In this document: piece by piece, positions 26,281 through 33,235 of the stretch
How positions within the stretch are numbered: position 1 is the first letter of the stretch
Layout: every line of letters begins with the position of its first letter
Source of the DNA: Flavobacteriales bacterium
Lineage (GTDB): Bacteria; Bacteroidota; Bacteroidia; Flavobacteriales_F; PHOS-HE28
Direction: 5' to 3'
Assembly: GCA_016703105.1 (NCBI GenBank)
Contig: JADJCS010000007.1
Span: 124,001 to 188,000 of the forward strand
Length of the DNA: 64,000 nucleotides
Translations under genes and position numbers: made by a program
Notes under the pieces: model-generated
What the model was told of the DNA's origin: nothing
The model's input: the letters and a program-made list of their open reading frames with translations, nothing else
Database searches by the model: none

Positions 26281-27861
26281 TCAACGGATGAACCGCGCAG
26301 TGAATACGCGCTGACCGTGGCGCACCTCGACCATGTACGCACCCGGAGCCAGTTGTTGTAGATCCACCTCAAAGGAACGCTCCGCTCCTTTGGCATGCTC
26401 GGCCAGAACCTGTACCGCGCGACCGACCGTGTCCAACAGGCGGATGCTATACGCTCCGGTCATGTCGGCTCCGATCGAAACGTGCAACACATCCCCCTCG
26501 CGGCGCAACCGGATATCCACGGCAGCCCCATCCGGAACTAGAATGGATTGCGCCGGATCGACCAGCAGCACACGGAAGATCCGCGAAGAGGCCTCGCTCT
26601 GAACGCCGGTATTGATGAAGAAAATGTTGCCTGCGGTACTCTCGATCCCACCGACCACATGACCCAGCACGATGGTGTCACCCACGAACATTTGCTGGAG
26701 CATGATCCCGCTCGCGTTCTGCGGTGTTCCCGGCCACGGAACGAACTCGGCGCTGGCACCGAGCAATGCGGGCATTGTCCCGACCTGGGCCTCGATCAGG
26801 ACACCTTGACCATCGCGCTGCACCACGCTGATCGTGTTCACGAAGGGCACGTTGATATCGTCCATCAAGGTGCCGTTCCCATCGAAGTAGTAACGGCCGA
26901 TACCCCCGAAGAACACGGACCGCATGGCGTTCGAATTAGCATCGTAGAGGCCCACATGGGCACTGTGGTACTGGTTCAGCAGTTGCTCGAACACCGGCAC
27001 CACCGTGACGTTCGTGTCGATGACGTCCAAGGTGTTCAGCCAGGGAATATCATCCACGTACTGGAACACACCCGTGAAGGCGGTGAAGCCCTCCTCTCCG
27101 TTCGGGAAGATCTGTGGCAGCATGTTGTAGTCCCGACGGTGCAAGTTCATTGTATCCACCAACTCCCAGTAGTCGTTGATCGCCAGTGAGACACCGTCAT
27201 CATCGATCGCGAAGCGGCGCACGGCATTGGTGTACTCCTGAATGAAGCCAGGTCCCTGGTTCGGCCCCATCGGATTGTACCGGCCGATGAAACGTTGCCC
27301 ACCGACCAGGTAGAAGCGATCGTCTAGCAAGCGCATCTGGCCACCCGTGACCTCCATTCGCGGATCGGTGAGCTGCCGGAAGAAAGGTGCGATGGGTTGG
27401 GAGTTGCGAATGGCGTCCATCACCCCGGCCAGATCGATCGCGGTGAGGTTGGGATACGTGATGTGGTCGAGCGCGGTGGGCGAATAGCCATAGCCTCCGG
27501 CGCAATACAGTGTGCTATCGCGCTGCTCGAATTCCATGTTGGTGCTCTGCAGCTGTTCCTCCATGGACTGCGGAAGCGCGGAGATCGGTGCGGACCAGAC
27601 CTGTTGTGTCACAGGATCCACCACATAGGCACTTAGGTTGTTCCCGGTGGCGAGGAAGGCGAAAGGAGGCTGCCGACGGTGCAGGCCATCGGTGCGCCCG
27701 CCGATGATGAACCACTGCCCATCGTGCTGCCCCCATGCGAAGGATTGGAGCGCAGGCATGCCCGGCACCGTGACCTCCTCAAGCACCAACTCGCGCCCGT
27801 CGAAGTACTGCGCGGACAGGAATAATGGGAGAAATGCGAAGAGCGAGAGAAGTTGCTTCAT
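26281..27861 (-). CDS. T9SS-secreted kelch-like protein
   Basis: 526 residues with a signal peptide ending SAQ (about 18). Repeated lines of the type WFIIGGRTDG, LYCAGGYGYS, FYLVGGQRF and FFGGIGRYYF look like kelch-type propeller blades. The C-terminal 80 residues form a T9SS sorting domain with LLDTVGRAVQVL and PGAYMVEV. It lies 24 bp after the sqr stop on the same strand, so it may be read from the sqr promoter. The role is unknown; a surface protein made together with SQR is unexpected. Confidence 0.78.
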   Translation of the reverse strand: MKQLLSLFAFLPLFLSAQYFDGRELVLEEVTVPGMPALQSFAWGQHDGQWFIIGGRTDGLHRRQPPFAFLATGNNLSAYVVDPVTQQVWSAPISALPQSMEEQLQSTNMEFEQRDSTLYCAGGYGYSPTALDHITYPNLTAIDLAGVMDAIRNSQPIAPFFRQLTDPRMEVTGGQMRLLDDRFYLVGGQRFIGRYNPMGPNQGPGFIQEYTNAVRRFAIDDDGVSLAINDYWELVDTMNLHRRDYNMLPQIFPNGEEGFTAFTGVFQYVDDIPWLNTLDVIDTNVTVVPVFEQLLNQYHSAHVGLYDANSNAMRSVFFGGIGRYYFDGNGTLMDDINVPFVNTISVVQRDGQGVLIEAQVGTMPALLGASAEFVPWPGTPQNASGIMLQQMFVGDTIVLGHVVGGIESTAGNIFFINTGVQSEASSRIFRVLLVDPAQSILVPDGAAVDIRLRREGDVLHVSIGADMTGAYSIRLLDTVGRAVQVLAEHAKGAERSFEVDLQQLAPGAYMVEVRHGQRVFTARFIR

Positions 27862-27885
27862 GGGTGTTCTGGTCTAGTTGATCGA

Positions 27886-29088
27886 TCAGCCTTGTGCCCT
27901 GCCACGCAGGATGAAGTTCCAGTACAACCGCGGAAGCACTTCCCGCTTCAACTGGTACATGCTCCAGCGCTCTTTGCTCTGGTCGAAGGGAAATGTCTCC
28001 TGGGGTTTGTTGTCGTAGTCGAACTCCGCGAGCACCAGCTTGCCGTACCCGGTGATCAATGGGCACGAGGTATACCCGTTGTAGTCCGCAGGCAGGGGCT
28101 TGTTGGCCATGGCCGCGAGCATGTTCGCTACGACGGTGGGCGTTTGCTTGCGGATCGCCGCACCTGTCTTCGAGGTAGGTAAGCCGGCAGCGTCACCGAT
28201 GCTCCACACGTTCGCATGCTTCACATGGCGCAGGCTGTGCTTGTCCACATCCACCCAACCGGCGGCGTTCGCCAATGGGCTCTGCTTGATGAAATCGGGA
28301 GCGCTCTGTGGCGGTGTCACATGGAGCATGTCATAGTCCACCCACTTCACCTCGTCCTTGTTCTTCTCCCCGAAGCCAACGAAACGCGCACGCCTGTTCG
28401 GGCCATCGATCTCTTCGAGCTTCCAGAAGAAGTTGAGATTGATCCCTCCGCGCTCCACCACCTTCAGCAAGGTCTTCTCATAGCGTGGTATCGCGAAGAG
28501 CTTGGTTCCCCCGCTCCAGTATTGGATGTCCATGTCCTTCAGCACACCTTCCCTGCGCCAATGGTCCGCGGCGAGGTACATGATCTTGTGCGGAGCACCA
28601 CCGCATTTCACGGGCGTGTGCGGGTTGTGGAACACCGCCTTGCCCTTTTTCAAGCCCTTGATGCACTCCCAAGTGTAGGGGGCGTAGGTGAAGCTGTAGT
28701 TCGAGCAGACGCCGTTCTTCCCGAGGTTCTCCTGCAAGCCCTTCACCCCGTTCCAATCCAACTGGATGCCGGGGCACACGAGCAAGTGATCATAACCGAT
28801 CGCCTCCCCACTCGCCAGCACCACCTCGTTCCGCTCCGGTTGGAACGTGGCCACCTTGTCCTTGATCCACTCCGCTCCCTTTGGAATAAAGTCCTTCTCG
28901 TTGCGTTCGGTGTCCTTGATGTTGAAGGCGCCGCCCCCGACCAAGGTCCAGGCAGGTTGGTAGTAGTGCTTTTCCGAAGGTTCCACGATACCGACCTTCA
29001 GCTTGCCGTTCTTCAATAACAACAAGGCGGCTGCGGAAAGACCAGCGTTCCCGCCACCGATCACGAGGACTTGGAAGTGCTTTGCCAT
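27886..29088 (-). CDS. sqr: Sulfide:quinone oxidoreductase
   Basis: 400 residues from the ATG at 29088. An FAD-binding GxGxxG (VIGGGNAGLSAA) begins at residue 8. Cysteines expected for sulfide oxidation are seen in VCSNYSF, VKCGGAPHK and TSCPLITGYGK; the second FAD site is WSIGDAAGLPTSKTGAA. The enzyme oxidises sulfide at the inner membrane, passes electrons to quinone and puts the sulfur on a thiol acceptor, giving the persulfide substrate for the CstB-like enzyme. The layout fits the SQRDL-like group. Divergent from the second cstB-like gene with its own CRP-type promoter. Confidence 0.93.
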   Translation of the reverse strand: MAKHFQVLVIGGGNAGLSAAALLLLKNGKLKVGIVEPSEKHYYQPAWTLVGGGAFNIKDTERNEKDFIPKGAEWIKDKVATFQPERNEVVLASGEAIGYDHLLVCPGIQLDWNGVKGLQENLGKNGVCSNYSFTYAPYTWECIKGLKKGKAVFHNPHTPVKCGGAPHKIMYLAADHWRREGVLKDMDIQYWSGGTKLFAIPRYEKTLLKVVERGGINLNFFWKLEEIDGPNRRARFVGFGEKNKDEVKWVDYDMLHVTPPQSAPDFIKQSPLANAAGWVDVDKHSLRHVKHANVWSIGDAAGLPTSKTGAAIRKQTPTVVANMLAAMANKPLPADYNGYTSCPLITGYGKLVLAEFDYDNKPQETFPFDQSKERWSMYQLKREVLPRLYWNFILRGRAQG

Positions 29089-29108
29089 GGCGACCGTGTT
29101 AGACGATG

Positions 29109-29153
29109 CGAACGTATCGCGACCCCTCACCCCCATCGGTGACGATCCTCACC
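29109..29153 (-). promoter_or_regulatory. Promoter of sqr with CRP-type operator
   Basis: On the minus strand: GGTGA-GGATCG-TCACC (29153-29138), flanked by a further C/G pair, then the -7 element TACGTTCG (29116-29109). Exactly 45 bp end to end; the ATG is 20 bp further on. Confidence 0.75.
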
Positions 29154-29166
29154 GAACAGCCATTAT

Positions 29167-29211
29167 CCTGACAAGGATCAGTAAAAGGCCACCGCTCCGC
29201 ATGGAGTTTTG
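29167..29211 (+). promoter_or_regulatory. Promoter of the second cstB-like gene with degenerate CRP-type operator
   Basis: CCTGA-CAAGGA-TCAGT (29167-29182) keeps only the TGA-N6-TCA core, but it sits exactly where the pattern predicts: the block to the last G of GAGTTTTG (29204-29211) is again 45 bp. A second dyad, ATCCT-GACA-AGGAT (29165-29178), overlaps it. Confidence 0.5.
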
Positions 29212-29245
29212 TTCCGCCGATGTCAACCATGCGCGGCGAACCACC

Positions 29246-30658
29246 ATGAGGATCGAGCAGATCTATACCGGATGTCTGGCGCACGGCGCCTATTACATCG
29301 AGAGCAACGGCGAAGCGGTCGTGATCGATCCGTTGCGCGAGGTACAACCTTACATCGATCGTGCGACGCGCGACGGTGCGAAGATCAAATACGTGCTGGA
29401 GACACACTTCCACGCGGATTTCGTGAGCGGCCATCTGGACCTGGCGAAGAAGACCGGTGCCACGATCGTGTACGGCCCCACGGCCAAGCCCGGCTTCGAA
29501 GCGATGGTAGCCAACGACGGGCAGGAACTCAACGTGGGCAAGGCGCGCATCCGGGTGATCCATACGCCGGGTCACACATTGGAGAGCACCACCTATTTGC
29601 TCATCGATGAGAGCGGAAAAGAGAAGTGCATCTTCACCGGGGACACGCTCTTCATAGGCGATGTGGGACGCCCGGACCTGGCACAGCATGTGATCGCCGA
29701 CCTCACCGAGGACAAGCTGGCGGGTATGCTCTACGACTCGTTGCGGAACAAGATCATGCCTTTGAGCGATGATCTGATCGTGTACCCGAACCACGGTGCC
29801 GGCAGCGCGTGCGGCAAGATGATGAGCAAGGAAACGCAGGATACGCTGGGCCATCAGAAGCGCACGAACTACGCACTACGGCCTGATATGACCAAGGAGG
29901 AGTTCAAGAAAGAACTGCTCACCGGCCTGATGCCGCCTCCGGGCTACTTCCCACAGAACGTACTGATGAACATCAGAGGCTACGAGTCCCTGGACACGGT
30001 AATGGAACGCGCACGTGTGGCGCACTCCCCTGAAGCGTTCGAGGCCGCGGCAGCCGCGCACGAAGCCCTCATCATCGATGCGCGTAGCGCGGGCGACTTC
30101 GCAAAGGGCTTCATTCCCGGTAGCATCAACTTCGGCTTGGATGGCAGCTTTGCGATGTGGGTGGGCGAGATGGTCCCCGACCTCAAGCAGCACATCCTGC
30201 TGGTCACCGATCCCGGAAAGGAAGAGGAGGCCATGATCCGCCTGAGCCGCATCGGGCACGATGGGCTCGTAGGCTACTTGAAGGGCGGCTTTGAAGCCTG
30301 GAAAGCGGCCGACAAACCCGTGGATACCGTGGCACGGATCACCGCGGAGGACTTCGCCGCGCGGTATGCGCTAAAGCCGTTGGTCTTCGACGTGCGAAAG
30401 AAGAGCGAATACGAGGCGGAACATGTCGTGGGCGCGGTGAACATCCCGCTCAATGAGTTGAACAACCACCTCGCGGAGGTCCCGAAGGACAAGCCCTTCA
30501 TCCTGCACTGCGCCGGAGGCTACCGCAGCATGATCGCTGCGTCGATGCTGAAAGCACGTGGCTGGGAGAACTTCCTGGACGTAGCCGATGGATTCGCGGG
30601 GATCAAGAACACCAGTGTACCACGCACGGCCTTCGTACAACCGACCACTCTGCTGTAA
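29246..30658 (+). CDS. CstB-like persulfide dioxygenase-rhodanese fusion, copy 2
   Basis: 470 residues from the ATG at 29246 (MRIEQIYTGC), matching the start of copy 1 at 12994; the frame open from 29003 runs through the sqr promoter and is rejected. Same three parts: ETHE1-like domain with HFHADFVSGH, pseudo-rhodanese (LLVTDPG in place of the Cys loop) and active rhodanese with CAGGYRS at Cys422. It sits divergent from sqr, so this copy is the likely partner in sulfide oxidation, turning SQR-made persulfide into sulfite or thiosulfate. Confidence 0.9.
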   Translation: MRIEQIYTGCLAHGAYYIESNGEAVVIDPLREVQPYIDRATRDGAKIKYVLETHFHADFVSGHLDLAKKTGATIVYGPTAKPGFEAMVANDGQELNVGKARIRVIHTPGHTLESTTYLLIDESGKEKCIFTGDTLFIGDVGRPDLAQHVIADLTEDKLAGMLYDSLRNKIMPLSDDLIVYPNHGAGSACGKMMSKETQDTLGHQKRTNYALRPDMTKEEFKKELLTGLMPPPGYFPQNVLMNIRGYESLDTVMERARVAHSPEAFEAAAAAHEALIIDARSAGDFAKGFIPGSINFGLDGSFAMWVGEMVPDLKQHILLVTDPGKEEEAMIRLSRIGHDGLVGYLKGGFEAWKAADKPVDTVARITAEDFAARYALKPLVFDVRKKSEYEAEHVVGAVNIPLNELNNHLAEVPKDKPFILHCAGGYRSMIAASMLKARGWENFLDVADGFAGIKNTSVPRTAFVQPTTLL

Positions 30659-30685
30659 GCGCGCTGACGTTTCGGACCTGTTTGC

Positions 30686-30714
30686 GCGAAGGGCTACCGG
30701 TGGTAGCCCTTCGC
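30686..30714 (+). terminator. Strong stem-loop, probable terminator
   Basis: A perfect 13-bp stem GCGAAGGGCTACC / GGTAGCCCTTCGC with a GGT loop, 27 bp after the stop of the second cstB-like gene. The T tract is weak (CTTG), so termination is inferred from position and stem strength. Confidence 0.65.
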
Positions 30715-30738
30715 CTTGACGGGTACGACGTTCGCCAT

Positions 30739-30783
30739 GGTGATGATCGTCACGAAAGGGGCGGATCCTTCATCCGACCTTTG
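30739..30783 (+). promoter_or_regulatory. Promoter of the DUF2892-thioredoxin operon with CRP-type operator
   Basis: GGTGA-TGATCG-TCACG (30739-30754) and GACCTTTG (30776-30783); exactly 45 bp end to end, the same -7 variant as the dsrE promoter. Confidence 0.7.
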
Positions 30784-30803
30784 CGGTAGAAACACCACGC
30801 ACA

Positions 30804-31007
30804 ATGAAGCCGAACATGGGTACCGCCGATCGCATCGTTCGCATCCTCGTCGCTGCGGTCATCGCCATCTTGTACTTCACCGGAACCGTGAGCGGTACGC
30901 TCGGGATCGTGCTTCTCGTGCTCGCAGGGGTCTTCGTGGCCACCAGCGTAGTGAGCTTCTGCCCGCTTTATGCCCCGTTCGGCATGAGCACATGCCCGAA
31001 GAAATGA
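30804..31007 (+). CDS. DUF2892 (YgaP-type) small membrane protein
   Basis: 67 residues. After MKPNMGTADRIVR come two hydrophobic helices and the ending FCPLYAPFGMSTCPKK, all typical of the DUF2892 membrane domain found in YgaP. In E. coli YgaP this domain is joined to a rhodanese; here the rhodanese is a separate gene two positions downstream. The two cysteines at the membrane edge may bind sulfane sulfur. First gene of a five-gene, partly overlapping operon ending in thioredoxin. Confidence 0.85.
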   Translation: MKPNMGTADRIVRILVAAVIAILYFTGTVSGTLGIVLLVLAGVFVATSVVSFCPLYAPFGMSTCPKK

Positions 31008-31237
31008 AGCGCACGTTGCTACTTACCGGTGTCGGCATCGTTCTCGGTGCGGTCGCTGGCTGGTTCTACTGGAGCCAGTTCGGCTGCACCACGGGCTGTT
31101 CCATCACCTCCAGCCCGGTGAACAGCACTTTGTACGGCGCGTTCATGGGGGGCTTGTTCCTCAACTCGTTCACGAAGCCGGCCAAGAGCCCTTCACCACC
31201 AGAGGGGAACAACTGCGGCACGAATTCCACCCCCTGA
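31004..31237 (+). CDS. Small Cys-containing membrane protein (DUF6132-like)
   Basis: 77 residues, starting at an ATG that overlaps the previous stop (ATGA). Two hydrophobic helices (about 4-20 and 40-55) flank FGCTTGCSITSSPVNSTLYGA, a Cys-x3-Cys segment. I place it in the DUF6132-like group from this motif; the function is unknown. Its place between a DUF2892 protein and a rhodanese suggests a membrane sulfur-transfer unit. Confidence 0.75.
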   Translation: MKRTLLLTGVGIVLGAVAGWFYWSQFGCTTGCSITSSPVNSTLYGAFMGGLFLNSFTKPAKSPSPPEGNNCGTNSTP

Positions 31238-31240
31238 CCG

Positions 31241-31549
31241 ATGCTACGCTCGCTCTTCGGGATCGGTCCCAAGGTGGACTTGAAGCAGGTGCTTGCTCAA
31301 GGCGCTGTCATCCTGGACGTACGTACACCCGAGGAATTCGCGCAGGGGCATGTGCAGGGCTCCATCAATATACCGCTGGACGTCCTTACCCAGAACCTGC
31401 ACCAATTGGACAAGGACAAACCGGTGATCACGTGTTGTCGCAGCGGCATGCGGAGCGGGCAGGCGGTACATGTGCTACAGGACCACGGTTTCACCGTACA
31501 CAATGGAGGGCCTTGGACCGAGGTCGATCAACTGGTCAAGCAACGATGA
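31241..31549 (+). CDS. Single-domain rhodanese, paralogue of 22482-22781
   Basis: 102 residues. Shares the N-terminal LFGIGPKVDL and the active loop CCRSGMRS with the rhodanese at 22482; DVRTPEEFAQGHVQGSINIP is conserved. A sulfurtransferase of the cytoplasm, probably passing sulfur between the membrane proteins around it and the thioredoxin downstream. Starts 3 bp after the preceding stop and overlaps the next gene by 4 bases. Confidence 0.92.
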   Translation: MLRSLFGIGPKVDLKQVLAQGAVILDVRTPEEFAQGHVQGSINIPLDVLTQNLHQLDKDKPVITCCRSGMRSGQAVHVLQDHGFTVHNGGPWTEVDQLVKQR

Positions 31550-31794
31550 GAGCACGCCTATTGACCGACTGGCATGCGATGCGCTGGATGCGGCTCGCCT
31601 TCGCCATTGTCTTCCTGTTCGCCGGCATCGCCCAACACGAGCCGGTGGCCTACGCTGCCGCCGCCTTCTTTGGGTTCCAGGCACTTTTTAACGTAGGCTG
31701 TTGCGGTGCCGCCTGCGCGCCACCGCGCAACAAGGTCGAGCAAGGCACGAGCCGCCCTGCGACAGCGGACGTCAGTTATGAAGAGATCAAATGA
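31546..31794 (+). CDS. Small membrane protein with Cys-rich motif
   Basis: 82 residues from the ATG at 31546, overlapping the rhodanese stop by 4 bases. Two hydrophobic helices (about 14-30 and 34-50) are followed by NVGCCGAACAP, three cysteines close together, and a polar tail. It looks like another YgaP/DUF2892-like membrane partner. Exact family not recognised. The 4-base overlap with thioredoxin shows tight coupling in the operon. Confidence 0.75.
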   Translation: MRARLLTDWHAMRWMRLAFAIVFLFAGIAQHEPVAYAAAAFFGFQALFNVGCCGAACAPPRNKVEQGTSRPATADVSYEEIK

Positions 31795-32105
31795 CCATGG
31801 AGACCAAGAGCCCTTCCTTTAGCACGCTCATCAACGGTGAAAAGCCGGTGGTGGTGGATTTCTACGCCGAATGGTGCGGCCCATGCAAAATGATGAAGCC
31901 GATCCTGGATCAGTTCAAAGGGATGGTGGGCGATCGCGCCACCGTGATCAAGGTGGATGTGGACAAGAACCCGGCAGCGGCGCAGGCCTATGGCGTGCGG
32001 GGCGTGCCCACCCTGGCCATCTTCAAAAAGGGGGAGATCGTCTGGCGGAAGTCCGGCGTGGTGAGCGCCGCCCAACTAGAGGGCGTCCTTCAGCCCTTTC
32101 TCTGA
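31791..32105 (+). CDS. Thioredoxin
   Basis: 104 residues with the classic active site WCGPCK and cis-Pro loop GVPTL. It reduces disulfides and can take sulfur off protein persulfides, a sensible last step behind a rhodanese and membrane carriers. Overlaps the preceding gene by 4 bases. Its last 30 bp overlap the convergent end of the Crp/Fnr gene. An internal ATG at 31797 could also be the start. Confidence 0.92.
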   Translation: MTMETKSPSFSTLINGEKPVVVDFYAEWCGPCKMMKPILDQFKGMVGDRATVIKVDVDKNPAAAQAYGVRGVPTLAIFKKGEIVWRKSGVVSAAQLEGVLQPFL

Positions 32106-32720
32106 GGCCGGTTTCCAGTCGGCGGAAAGGTGTACTTCGAGGGAGCCCCGCGAAACGGTGACACGTCCCACTTGCTGAAGTTGATGCAACAGCCGGGTGA
32201 TCACCTCACGCGGTGAGTTGAGTTCTTGCGCGATATCCTGGTGGGTGACCTTCAGGATGTGGTTGCCGGTGGCCTGTACGCGCTTCACCAGGTAGTTCCA
32301 GAGCTGTTCATCGAGCTTTCGGAAGGCCACCACCTCGATGGTCTCCAACAGTTCGCCGAAGCGCTGGGCCTGCGTGTCGCTCACATACCGTCGCCATTCT
32401 GGGTATACCATCCATTCCTCCATGTACCGCGCGGGTATCATCAGCAACTCGGCATCCTCCTCCACCACGGCCATCACACTGCTGATGCGTTTCGAAACAC
32501 AACATGTGAGGGACATGGCACAGGATTCGCCCGGCAGAATGTGGTAGAGGAAGCGCTCCCGCCCTTCGGGGTCCTGGGCCAGGATGCGCAGGCTGCCCTT
32601 CTGTACGATCGGGATGTGCGTGATGGGGTCACCGGCGCGCATCAACTCGGCACCCGCCGGTAGGGAACGATGCACCACCACGCTCTCGAACTCGCGCTGC
32701 AACTTGGGGTCGGTGAACAT
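32076..32720 (-). CDS. Crp/Fnr-family transcriptional regulator, candidate master regulator of the sulfur island
   Basis: 214 residues. A beta-roll sensor domain (about 15-110), dimer helix (about 110-140) and a winged HTH (about 140-205). The recognition helix SPREVITRLL keeps Arg171, Glu172 and Arg176, aligned with Arg180, Glu181 and Arg185 of E. coli CRP that read TGTGA. The sensor pocket has GESCAMSLTCC: Cys67, Cys73 and Cys74 stand where CRP binds cAMP phosphate, so thiol or persulfide sensing is possible. Own -7-like CTACTTTG ends 5 bases before the ATG; no CRP-type site precedes it, so it is probably not self-regulated. No Fnr-type [4Fe-4S] cysteine cluster. Confidence 0.9.
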   Translation of the reverse strand: MFTDPKLQREFESVVVHRSLPAGAELMRAGDPITHIPIVQKGSLRILAQDPEGRERFLYHILPGESCAMSLTCCVSKRISSVMAVVEEDAELLMIPARYMEEWMVYPEWRRYVSDTQAQRFGELLETIEVVAFRKLDEQLWNYLVKRVQATGNHILKVTHQDIAQELNSPREVITRLLHQLQQVGRVTVSRGSLEVHLSADWKPASEKGLKDAL

Positions 32721-32748
32721 GCGTGCAAAGTAGCACGCCCACCCTCAC

Positions 32749-33162
32749 CTAGCGTGCGTCGGGCACCACCTTGCCGCCGGGTCTGGACACCTTGGACGCA
32801 TCGTAGTGGAAGAACATATTCGCCCAAATGATCTTGCTGAGCGCATAGAACCAAGGGGCGATAAGCAAAAGGGGGATCCCGACGGCCAGCATCTGTCCGG
32901 CCATGCCAAGCCCCGGGAAAAGCACGCTGACGGCCACCCACACGGTGGCGAACTCGGCCACGCCCAAGGCGTAGGACACATACATCGCTCCGGTGTAGAA
33001 GCCGATCTCCTTGTCGAACTTCGTTCCGCACACGTTGCAATGGCTGTGCAGGTCGCCTACCCTGGCCAGGTCATAGGGATGCGACACGAAGAACTCGCCT
33101 TCATGGCATACTGGGCACTTGAAGGTGAAGATGCTGTACAACTTGGTCCCCTTCCACCGCAT
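32749..33162 (-). CDS. DUF983 membrane protein with zinc-ribbon-like cysteines
   Basis: 137 residues from the ATG at 33162 (MRWKGTKL). CPVC near residue 15 and CNVC near 43 form a zinc-ribbon-like pair before two hydrophobic helices (about 60-78 and 84-105), the DUF983 layout. The frame is open to 33210, but a -7 box and a CRP-type palindrome lie in that stretch, so the shorter start is chosen. Known function: none established. Its promoter makes it a member of the sulfur-island regulon. Confidence 0.85.
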   Translation of the reverse strand: MRWKGTKLYSIFTFKCPVCHEGEFFVSHPYDLARVGDLHSHCNVCGTKFDKEIGFYTGAMYVSYALGVAEFATVWVAVSVLFPGLGMAGQMLAVGIPLLLIAPWFYALSKIIWANMFFHYDASKVSRPGGKVVPDAR

Positions 33163-33166
33163 ACCA

Positions 33167-33211
33167 CAAAGTGACGGAACCTTGTTCAGCCGTTCGGTGA
33201 GGATCATCACC
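33167..33211 (-). promoter_or_regulatory. Promoter of the DUF983 gene with CRP-type operator
   Basis: On the minus strand: GGTGA-TGATCC-TCACC (33211-33196) and -7-like TCACTTTG (33174-33167), exactly 45 bp. The ATG starts only 4 bases after the -7 box, so the mRNA would be leaderless or nearly so. Confidence 0.65.
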
Positions 33212-33235
33212 CTGGAGGTTTGAACGGCGGTTACC

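Noticed and set aside
26240..26396. N-terminal extension of the acetolactate decarboxylase-like protein
   Set aside because: The extension overlaps the end of the upstream T9SS gene and would bury the clear signal peptide 52 residues inside the protein.
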